Shown here: piece after piece, positions 1 through 5,286 of the stretch
Layout of the letters: each line of letters opens with the position of its first letter
Position numbering within the stretch: the stretch's first letter is position 1
From: Candidatus Curtissbacteria bacterium RIFCSPHIGHO2_01_FULL_41_11
GTDB taxonomy: Bacteria; Patescibacteriota; Microgenomatia; Curtissbacterales; GWA2-41-24
DNA: 5,371 nucleotides
Direction: 5' to 3'
Assembly: GCA_001776335.1 (NCBI GenBank)
Contig: MFAZ01000017.1
Span: 3,508 to 8,878 of the forward strand
Translations under genes and position numbers: made by a program
Notes under the pieces: model-generated
What the model was told of the DNA's origin: nothing
The model's database searches: none
The model's input: only the letters and a program-made list of their open reading frames with translations

Positions 1-9
1 GCGATCATT

Positions 10-1023
10 ATGAAGAAGCGTATTCTTACTGGGGACAGACCTACCGGCCGTTTGCACCTGGGTCACTATGTTGGCTCTCTAAAGAATAGGGTAAGGCTTC
101 AGGACGAGTATGAATGTTTTTTTATAATTGCCGATTTGCATACTTTAACCACGAGACCGGAAAGAACCGGAGAACTTGAGGAGAATATCCGGCAGCTGGT
201 TATTGATTATCTTTCTGTTGGGATTGATCCCGGAAAGTCGACAATTTATCTGCAATCGCAAATTCCGGAGGTTGCTGAACTCTCCTTTATATTTAGTAAC
301 CTTGTAACTGTTCCGCGAGTCGAGAGAATCCCCACATTAAAGGATGTGATGAGAGACTCAAATATCCAAATTCCATCACTTGGCCTTTTAACATATCCGG
401 TTTTGCAGTCTGCCGATATTTTGATGGTGCGAGCACACCTTGTGCCGGTGGGGAAGGATCAGGCATCGCATATCGAGTTAACGAGGGAGATAGCAAGGGA
501 TTTTAACCGTTTGTATGGAGAAACATTGCCCGTGCCGGAGGCCTTAATTCCTGACGATATTGGTACTTTGCCGGGGACAGATGGTAAAGCAAAAATGAGC
601 AAGAGCGTCGGCAATGTTATTAATTTATCGGATGATTCAGAGACAGTTAGAAAAAAGGTAATTGGAATGTTTACAGACCCTGCGAGGGTTCATGGAAACG
701 AACCGGGTAAGGTAGAAGGTAATCCGGTTTTTGTTTATCTGGATGCGTTTGCGGGAGACGGGGATATGAAGAAGATCGAAGAGCTGAAAAACAGATATAC
801 AAAAGGTGACATAAAAGATGTTGAGGTAAAAGAATATTTATTTGAGGGTTTGGAGAGGTTCCTGGTGCCAATCAGAAAAAGGCGGGCAGAGTTAGAGAAT
901 CAACCAGAGTTGATTGATAAGATTTTGAGAGAAGGAACGGAAAAAGCAAGGACGGAAGCCCAAGAGACTTTGAAGCTGGTTTTGGATGCAATGAGTTTAA
1001 ACTACTTTTCCGTAAAACGCTAA
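10..1023 (+). CDS. trpS: Tryptophanyl-tRNA synthetase
   Basis: This is a class Ic aminoacyl-tRNA synthetase that charges tRNA-Trp with tryptophan in the cytoplasm, using ATP. The 337-residue protein has the usual length for bacterial TrpRS. Visible signatures are GDRPTG followed by the HIGH-type motif HLGH (residues 16-19), the SADIL segment in which D136 matches the indole-recognising Asp by family analogy, PVGKDQ (146-151), and a perfect KMSKS (195-199) in the Rossmann catalytic domain. The C-terminal helical part (about 210-337) would bind the anticodon. The N-terminal variant TGDRPTG resembles TrpRS of Firmicutes type rather than the SGxxPTG form. The ATG at 10 places GDRPTG at the expected distance from the N-terminus. 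Only 9 nt precede it and they contain no stop, so an earlier start cannot be excluded and the promoter lies outside the window. The stop is TAA. Identification is secure. Confidence 0.96.
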   Translation: MKKRILTGDRPTGRLHLGHYVGSLKNRVRLQDEYECFFIIADLHTLTTRPERTGELEENIRQLVIDYLSVGIDPGKSTIYLQSQIPEVAELSFIFSNLVTVPRVERIPTLKDVMRDSNIQIPSLGLLTYPVLQSADILMVRAHLVPVGKDQASHIELTREIARDFNRLYGETLPVPEALIPDDIGTLPGTDGKAKMSKSVGNVINLSDDSETVRKKVIGMFTDPARVHGNEPGKVEGNPVFVYLDAFAGDGDMKKIEELKNRYTKGDIKDVEVKEYLFEGLERFLVPIRKRRAELENQPELIDKILREGTEKARTEAQETLKLVLDAMSLNYFSVKR

Positions 1024-1030
1024 GTAATCT

Positions 1031-1060
1031 CTGGCAATTTCCTGAATCAAATGATAGAAT
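1031..1060 (+). promoter_or_regulatory. Putative extended -10 promoter for ftsH
   Basis: The 49-nt gap between trpS and ftsH contains TGATAGAAT (1052-1060), a TGn-extended -10 element with hexamer TAGAAT at 1055-1060. A weak -35 match, CTGGCA (1031-1036), lies 18 nt upstream. Transcription would begin near 1067, leaving only about 6 nt before the ATG at 1073 and no room for a Shine-Dalgarno site. This suggests that ftsH has its own promoter and is translated from an almost leaderless mRNA. It is a pattern match only. Confidence 0.45.
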
Positions 1061-1072
1061 TATCGTCTGAAT

Positions 1073-3007
1073 ATGCCCACCCTTAAGGACGATAATTTTC
1101 AGCAGAAGGAAGATTCGAAAAGCAAACGAATCAAAGCACCCATTCCAAAAATGGGAGGCAAATCTTCATGGCGTGGTTTTGTAATTTACGGACTTCTGGG
1201 AATTCTACTTTTTGCCTTTTTTGTGATGACTTCAAGCCCTGGGGATCGCCTACTGCCAAGCGAGCCTTTATCTACGGTTATTAACGACGTTCGGGATAGC
1301 AAGATAGATCAGATAGAGATTGACGGTGATAGAATTTCGGTTCGGCTCAAAGATGGCAAGGAGTATATATCCCGCAAAGAGGAAAGCGAGTCTTTATTTA
1401 CGGCATTTGAGGCGGCCAAGGTTGATCCTACTTCAACAAAAATCATTGTTAAAGACAGGACTTTTTCGCAGGCATGGGGAACAATTCTAACCACATTTTT
1501 GCCTCTTGTGCTGATGGTCATTTTCTTCTTTTTTATTTTTAGGCAGGCGAGAGAAGGCGCTTCTTCCGTGTTTTCGTTTGGGCAATCCCGTGCTAAGCAG
1601 TTTTCCAAAGATATGCCAAAAATTACGTTTAACGATGTTGCGGGAGTAGACGAGGCAAAACAGGAGCTGCAGGAAGTTGTGGACTTTTTAAAACATCCGG
1701 AAAAATACCGGGCGGTTGGAGCCCGTACTCCAAAGGGAGTTTTGTTGGTTGGGCCGGCAGGAACCGGTAAAACGCTTTTGGCAAAAGCTGTGGCGGGTGA
1801 GGCTGGCGTGCCATTTTTCTCTGTTGCCGGAAGTGAGTTTATGGAAATGTTGGTAGGTGTTGGTGCTGCAAGAGTTCGTGATTTATTTGCTCAGGCAAAA
1901 CGTACAGCGCCAGGAATTATTTTCATCGACGAAATTGAATCAATCGGAAGAATGCGCGGTATGGGATTTTCGGGCGGGCACGATGAGCGTGAACAAACAC
2001 TGAATCAAATTCTTGTTGAAATGGATGGATTCGCACCCAATGAAAACGTAATTGTAGTGGGTGCTACAAACAGACCGGACCTTTTGGATCCGGCTCTAAT
2101 GCGACCTGGAAGGTTTGACAGAAGAGTGGCTTTGGATCTACCTGACATCGAAGGCAGGAAGTCGATTATTAAAATTCATATGAAGGGTAAGCCTTTTGGA
2201 AAAGAGGTAGACATAGAGCGAATTGCCAAACGAACTGTTGGTTTTAGCGGAGCAGATCTTGCCAATATGTTGAACGAAGCTGCAATTTTGGCAGCGCGGG
2301 AATCCCGAAAGGAGATCAATAATATAGATCTTGAGGAGGCTGCAACAAAAGTAAAGTTGGGGCCGCAAAGGAAGAGGTTGTCGTCAGAGGAGGAACGAAG
2401 AATGACAGCATATCATGAGGCGGGGCATGCAATTGTTGCCCATTACCTGCCACATGTAGACCCGGTTCACAGGATTTCTATTGTTTCCAGAGGGAGTACA
2501 GGCGGCCATACGTTGGTTCCGCCGGCTATCGACCGATATACAGAAACAAAGACAAGACTATTGGAGCGAATCGCGACACTTCTTGGAGGAAGAGCTGCAG
2601 AAGAGCTTATTTTTGGTGAATTCACAACAGGAGCATCTTCGGACCTTGATATTGCTTCTACACTGGCGCGGGAAATGGTTACAGAATTTGGGATGAGTAA
2701 TCTGGGGCCGACTATTTTTGCCCCAAGACCACAATTTGGTACCTGGCCGATCGGCGAAAGCGTGCAGGTTTCACCGGAGCTTTCGGCCAAAATTGACCGG
2801 GAAATTTCCCGAATTATTGATACCGGCTATGAGAAGGCGAAGGAAGTTTTGAAAAGGCGGAGACCAAAATTAGATTTGGTAGCCGAAACTTTACTTGAAA
2901 AAGAGACATTGGAACGAGATGAATTTGAAAAGCTGGTCGGAAAACCTGTAAGTGACGGAGAAGTGAAGTTCAAAAAAGCAAGAATGACAAAAAGTGCGCA
3001 AGCTTAG
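1073..3007 (+). CDS. ftsH: ATP-dependent zinc metalloprotease FtsH
   Basis: FtsH is a membrane-anchored hexameric AAA+ protease that extracts and degrades misfolded membrane proteins and selected cytoplasmic proteins. The 644 residues match the usual length. In order: a basic cytoplasmic N-tail (1-33), TM1 (about 35-53), an extracytoplasmic domain (about 55-133), TM2 (about 136-157), the AAA+ ATPase and the M41 peptidase. Visible sites are Walker A GPAGTGKT (227-234), Walker B IIFIDE (282-287), sensor-1 N333, arginine fingers R347 and R350 in RPGRFDRR, zinc motif HEAGH (448-452), and D524 in TTGASSD as the likely third zinc ligand. Two departures from consensus are A229 for the usual Pro in Walker A, and MLVG (259-262) where the pore loop normally reads MFVG. 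The N-tail before TM1 is longer than in E. coli FtsH. The ATG at 1073 has no Shine-Dalgarno sequence. The stop is TAG. No terminator is seen downstream. Confidence 0.97.
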   Translation: MPTLKDDNFQQKEDSKSKRIKAPIPKMGGKSSWRGFVIYGLLGILLFAFFVMTSSPGDRLLPSEPLSTVINDVRDSKIDQIEIDGDRISVRLKDGKEYISRKEESESLFTAFEAAKVDPTSTKIIVKDRTFSQAWGTILTTFLPLVLMVIFFFFIFRQAREGASSVFSFGQSRAKQFSKDMPKITFNDVAGVDEAKQELQEVVDFLKHPEKYRAVGARTPKGVLLVGPAGTGKTLLAKAVAGEAGVPFFSVAGSEFMEMLVGVGAARVRDLFAQAKRTAPGIIFIDEIESIGRMRGMGFSGGHDEREQTLNQILVEMDGFAPNENVIVVGATNRPDLLDPALMRPGRFDRRVALDLPDIEGRKSIIKIHMKGKPFGKEVDIERIAKRTVGFSGADLANMLNEAAILAARESRKEINNIDLEEAATKVKLGPQRKRLSSEEERRMTAYHEAGHAIVAHYLPHVDPVHRISIVSRGSTGGHTLVPPAIDRYTETKTRLLERIATLLGGRAAEELIFGEFTTGASSDLDIASTLAREMVTEFGMSNLGPTIFAPRPQFGTWPIGESVQVSPELSAKIDREISRIIDTGYEKAKEVLKRRRPKLDLVAETLLEKETLERDEFEKLVGKPVSDGEVKFKKARMTKSAQA

Positions 3008-3015
3008 TCAACTCC

Positions 3016-3044
3016 TTGATTTGTACTTATCGAACGTTTATTAT
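3016..3044 (+). promoter_or_regulatory. Putative sigma70-type promoter for the 151-aa gene
   Basis: TTGATT (3016-3021) and TATTAT (3039-3044) are separated by exactly 17 nt, a near-consensus -35/-10 pair. They lie in the 54-nt gap after ftsH. The expected transcription start is near 3051, giving an mRNA leader of about 11 nt before the ATG at 3062. The leader has no GGAGG-like site, only GAAG. The T-run at 3056-3061 has no hairpin before it, so it is probably not a terminator. Confidence 0.55.
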
Positions 3045-3061
3045 TCTCGAAGTAATTTTTT

Positions 3062-3517
3062 ATGAATGATATTGAAAGAAATTCTGGTCATGGTTTAACA
3101 GAGGCTCAAGTTGGAGTCGCTTCTTTGATGATTGATTCTTTGCAGGAAGCAGAGAATCCGGGTGCTGTATTTAGAGAATTTCTAGCGGCAGCACGTTTTT
3201 TAGACGGTTTGGGTGTAGTTCCAAAAGAAAAGGTTTTAGATCAGTCGGGAAATGTGGTAGAGATGCAGCTTATTCCAATTGTTGACGATATTCATAAAGG
3301 AACAACGACTTATGCTACTGTAACAGGCAAAGTTTTTATAGCAAGGAGTGTTGTGGAAAATGGGGAAGTTGTTAGAGCTTGGCTATCGGACATTCCTCTT
3401 GCTGATCCCGATTTTGCAGAGGTGCTTCATGGTGGTGTTAGTGCGATGAGGCACATAATAGAACCACAGATGGGGTTGGAAGTTAAAACTAAATCACACC
3501 CTACCGCAGAAATTTAA
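3062..3517 (+). CDS. Uncharacterised acidic 151-aa protein
   Basis: I do not recognise a family. The protein is small, soluble-looking and acidic (about 22 Asp/Glu against 12 Lys/Arg). It has no cysteine, no signal peptide and no membrane segment. Residues about 12-50 look like two amphipathic helices joined at ENPG. Residues about 58-113 alternate hydrophobic and polar residues in a way that suggests a small beta-rich domain, with GTTTYATVTGKVFIARS at its core and a single Trp at 107. A short helical C-terminus (about 114-136) and a polar tail follow. An in-frame TAA 9 nt upstream of the ATG makes 3062 the first possible ATG. A good promoter lies just upstream, and the next gene has its own, so it may be monocistronic. 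Coding status rests on the length of the open frame, its position between real genes on the same strand, and the promoter. Its function is unknown. Confidence 0.8.
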   Translation: MNDIERNSGHGLTEAQVGVASLMIDSLQEAENPGAVFREFLAAARFLDGLGVVPKEKVLDQSGNVVEMQLIPIVDDIHKGTTTYATVTGKVFIARSVVENGEVVRAWLSDIPLADPDFAEVLHGGVSAMRHIIEPQMGLEVKTKSHPTAEI

Positions 3518-3541
3518 CAACAGCTTTTCATTTAGTACAAT
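3514..3541 (+). promoter_or_regulatory. Putative promoter giving a leaderless exonuclease mRNA
   Basis: TTAACA (3514-3519, five of six consensus bases, overlapping the TAA stop of the preceding gene) and TACAAT (3536-3541) are separated by 16 nt. Six nucleotides follow the -10 before the GTG start at 3548, so the predicted transcription start falls on the start codon itself. No Shine-Dalgarno sequence exists. The same TACAAT-N6-GTG arrangement recurs at 5275-5289. Confidence 0.55.
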
Positions 3542-3547
3542 ATCCAA

Positions 3548-4570
3548 GTGAAGAAACTTCTTCTTATTGACGGTAATTCACTTTTGCATAGGGCTTATCA
3601 CGCGCTCCCGCCTCTGACAGACCGGCATGGAGAGATGGCGAATGCCGTATTTGGATTTTCCAATATGATTTTGAAGGCGATTGGCGAGATAAAGCCGACC
3701 CACATTGCCTGTGCTTTTGATACTGCGGCGCCAACATTTAGGCATATTGAATTTGAGAAGTATAAAGCGCAGAGAAAAGCCCCTCCGCCGGATTTGTACC
3801 CGCAACTTCCCAAGGTGAAAAAAGTTTTGGATGCTTTTGGAATACCCTATTTTGAGAAAGAAGGATACGAGGCGGATGATTTATTGGCGACTCTGACCGT
3901 GAAATCACTTTCAAATGTCATTGCGATCCGGCGTAAGCCGGAGAAGCAATCTCAAACAAAAGGGAAAAAGATTGCTTCGTCAAGGACTCCTCGCAATGAC
4001 AGAGTAGATCAGGTTATTATACTTTCCGGTGATCGTGATGTTTTGCAGCTCGTAGATGGAAATATAAAAGTACAAATGCCGGGCTGGAATTTGAATCAAA
4101 CAAGCCTGTATGGGGCTGCTGAAGTCAGGGAAAAATTTGCACTGGAGCCCCACCAGATGGTAGATTATAAATCGTTAATTGGAGATTTAAGCGACAACAT
4201 CCCCGGGATTGCTGGAATCGGACCTGTGACTGCGGCATCCCTGTTGCATAAATTTCATACCCTAGAAGAGCTTTTTGCTCAGCTTGAGAGAAATCCCGGT
4301 TCGCTGGGGAATGTTGCCGAAAAACTGAAAGCAGGCAGGGACGTGGCAGTTGCTGCTAAGCGATTGGTTGAACTTGACCGGAACGTAGATATTGAATTTA
4401 AAGTTGGTGATCTGAATTTTAATCCTGACTGGGAAAAAGTTCGGAGAGAATATGAAGATCTGGGATTTAAGTCAATTGTTAGTAAGCTTCCCGGAATGAA
4501 TAAAGAAGAGGTTTCAAAAGTCTCAAATGTATCAAATAATAATAATGAAGACCAACTGAAATTAATTTAG
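3548..4570 (+). CDS. Stand-alone PolA-type 5'-3' exonuclease (flap endonuclease family)
   Basis: This is a structure-specific 5' nuclease, homologous to the N-terminal domain of DNA polymerase I, expected to remove RNA primers and 5' flaps during lagging-strand and repair synthesis. All metal-binding acidic positions are visible: D8 (LLIDGN), D58 (AFD), E108/D110/D111 (YEADDLL), D162/D164 (SGDRD), and D213/D216 (IGDLSDN). A helix-hairpin-helix DNA-binding segment follows (about 212-233). At 340 aa it has no polymerase or 3'-5' domain; a different gene starts 2 nt downstream. Residues 124-151 are encoded by an 84-nt palindromic repeat inserted in frame. E108 to D162 is 54 residues, against 25 for the equivalent pair in Taq polymerase (from memory), and removing the insert restores about 26. 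The tail (about 317-340) is Ser/Asn-rich and ends QLKLI, a possible sliding-clamp motif. The GTG start at 3548 fits both the conserved N-terminus and the promoter. I see no damage to the active site, so the gene is probably functional. Confidence 0.93.
   Translation: MKKLLLIDGNSLLHRAYHALPPLTDRHGEMANAVFGFSNMILKAIGEIKPTHIACAFDTAAPTFRHIEFEKYKAQRKAPPPDLYPQLPKVKKVLDAFGIPYFEKEGYEADDLLATLTVKSLSNVIAIRRKPEKQSQTKGKKIASSRTPRNDRVDQVIILSGDRDVLQLVDGNIKVQMPGWNLNQTSLYGAAEVREKFALEPHQMVDYKSLIGDLSDNIPGIAGIGPVTAASLLHKFHTLEELFAQLERNPGSLGNVAEKLKAGRDVAVAAKRLVELDRNVDIEFKVGDLNFNPDWEKVRREYEDLGFKSIVSKLPGMNKEEVSKVSNVSNNNNEDQLKLI
3916..4001. repeat. In-frame palindromic interspersed repeat with cloverleaf-like structure
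   Basis: Outer inverted repeats GTCATTGCGA (3917-3926) and TCGCAATGAC (3991-4000) pair perfectly over 10 bp, or 11 bp with T3916 and A4001. Inside, GAAGCAATCT (3943-3952) pairs perfectly with AGATTGCTTC (3969-3978) around a 16-nt A-rich loop. A left side-hairpin TCCGGC-GTAA-GCCGGA (3927-3942) and a weaker right one, GTC-AAG-GAC (3979-3987), complete a three-armed fold. The core is 84 nt, exactly 28 codons, and begins on a codon boundary. It encodes residues 124-151 of the exonuclease, with nine Lys/Arg and two acidic residues. From memory, the sequence resembles interspersed repeats common in Patescibacteria and several other phyla. No target-site duplication is obvious. Genome-wide copies cannot be seen from this window, so mobility is inferred. 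Confidence 0.88.
4514..4546 (+). repeat. Short tandem repeat encoding a Ser/Asn-rich linker
   Basis: Three imperfect 9-nt units, TCAAAAGTC, TCAAATGTA and TCAAATAAT (4514-4540), run into (AAT)4 (4535-4546). They are in frame and encode SKV-SNV-SNN and then further Asn, residues 323-333 of the exonuclease. Such a low-complexity stretch is likely a flexible linker between the nuclease domain and the C-terminal five residues. Replication slippage is a plausible origin. Confidence 0.6.
4553..4567 (+). other. Candidate beta-sliding-clamp-binding motif (QLKLI)
   Basis: The last five codons of the exonuclease read Q-L-K-L-I (residues 336-340). Bacterial clamp-binding peptides have the general form QLxLF or QxxL(x)F and often sit at the extreme C-terminus after a flexible linker, as in E. 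coli DNA polymerases II and IV. The position and the preceding Asn-rich tail fit. The final Ile in place of Phe is a deviation, and a five-residue match can arise by chance. Confidence 0.4.
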
Positions 4571-4572
4571 AG

Positions 4573-5265
4573 ATGAACCAAATTCAGGCAGTTATTTTTG
4601 ATCATGACGGAACGATGGTGGATTCCGAAACCGCAAGGCGGAATGCTACTGCCCAATTTGTCATGGAGAGTTGCGGTATGGATCTTGCCAATGAGCATTA
4701 TCGTTTAATGATGAGAGTTATTGGCAGGCATGAGCCAACACAATTGTTGATGAAACATTATCCAATTTCTGGCGAACTGGAGGCTTTATCCGCAAGACGG
4801 CTTGAACTGTTCCAAGAAGAGTGGGAAAGATGGAAGTTGATGCCGGGCGTGCGAGAAGTTTTGGGAAGGGCCAGTAAAATGGGTCTGAAGCTGGGTGTGG
4901 CAAGTAATAGTGAGGGAGATTATGTATGCAGAAGTTTGGACACTGTGGGCGTTTTGGAAATGTTCGACGTGGTTGTCGGCCGTGAGGATTTAGTGAAAAG
5001 TAATGGCAAACCAGACCCGGAAATTTACCAAATTGCTGCAGACAGACTCGAGGCGAGTCCCGAAAACTGTGTGGTTTTTGAAGACGCACCAAGTGGAGTT
5101 TATTCCGCACGGGATGCCGGCATCGGAAGAATAATCTATGTTTCCGACGGAAGATATAGCGAGCCTTTTTGTTCTGATGCGCATGTAAATTTGAAGAGTA
5201 TGTGTGAAGTTTCAGAGGCTACGTTTCGAAAAGAGATTTTAGGTAGTGGAGAGAGATTGTTCTAA
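4573..5265 (+). CDS. HAD-superfamily hydrolase, subfamily IA (phosphatase / beta-phosphoglucomutase-like)
   Basis: This is a haloacid dehalogenase-fold phosphohydrolase, expected in the cytoplasm and acting on a small phosphorylated metabolite. All four catalytic motifs are visible in the 230-residue protein: motif I FDHDGTMVDSE with nucleophile D10 and acid/base D12, motif II S111 in VASNS, motif III K146 in NGKPDPEIY, and motif IV E170-D171 in VFEDAPSG. An alpha-helical C1 cap (about 16-90) between motifs I and II indicates subfamily IA. The motif pattern resembles beta-phosphoglucomutases and broad sugar-phosphate phosphatases, but the substrate cannot be read from sequence. Motif I has His11 where Met, Leu or Phe is usual. 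The ATG lies 2 nt after the exonuclease stop with no Shine-Dalgarno site at normal spacing, so translation probably depends on coupling to the upstream gene. No promoter was seen, which suggests an exonuclease-HAD operon. Confidence 0.92.
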   Translation: MNQIQAVIFDHDGTMVDSETARRNATAQFVMESCGMDLANEHYRLMMRVIGRHEPTQLLMKHYPISGELEALSARRLELFQEEWERWKLMPGVREVLGRASKMGLKLGVASNSEGDYVCRSLDTVGVLEMFDVVVGREDLVKSNGKPDPEIYQIAADRLEASPENCVVFEDAPSGVYSARDAGIGRIIYVSDGRYSEPFCSDAHVNLKSMCEVSEATFRKEILGSGERLF

Positions 5266-5271
5266 TAATTT

Positions 5272-5280
5272 TGCTACAAT
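5272..5280 (+). promoter_or_regulatory. Putative extended -10 promoter giving a leaderless glycosyltransferase mRNA
   Basis: TGCTACAAT (5272-5280) is a TGn-extended -10 element in the 21-nt gap after the HAD gene. No convincing -35 sits 16-18 nt upstream; the nearest candidate, TTGTTC (5257-5262), is only 12 nt away. Six nucleotides separate the hexamer from the GTG at 5287, so transcription should start on the start codon, as predicted for the exonuclease gene. Confidence 0.5.
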
Positions 5281-5286
5281 TGCTTC

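Noticed and set aside
2467..2790. 107-codon open frame on the - strand within ftsH, and other antisense frames such as 4718-5110
   Set aside because: They lie wholly inside strongly conserved genes on the other strand, have low-complexity or unnatural translations, and have no promoter or start context.
3044..3061. T-run TTTTTT after ftsH as an intrinsic terminator
   Set aside because: No stable GC-rich stem precedes it; the upstream bases form the promoter and leader of the next gene.
3917..4000. The cloverleaf fold might be a tRNA or other small RNA gene
   Set aside because: The stems are 10, 6, 10 and 3 bp, with no T-loop GTTCRANNC, no anticodon-like 7-nt loop and no CCA end. The element is in frame inside a conserved protein gene, so a palindromic repeat explains it better.
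3917..4000. The repeat might have inactivated the exonuclease (pseudogene)
   Set aside because: The frame is maintained, no stop is introduced, and every catalytic acidic residue before and after the insert is present.
10..5265. Alternative genetic code with TGA read as Gly or Trp, known in some CPR lineages
   Set aside because: All five complete genes end in TAA or TAG, but none contains an in-frame TGA and all reach full family length with standard code. The absence of TGA stops in five genes is too small a sample to mean anything.
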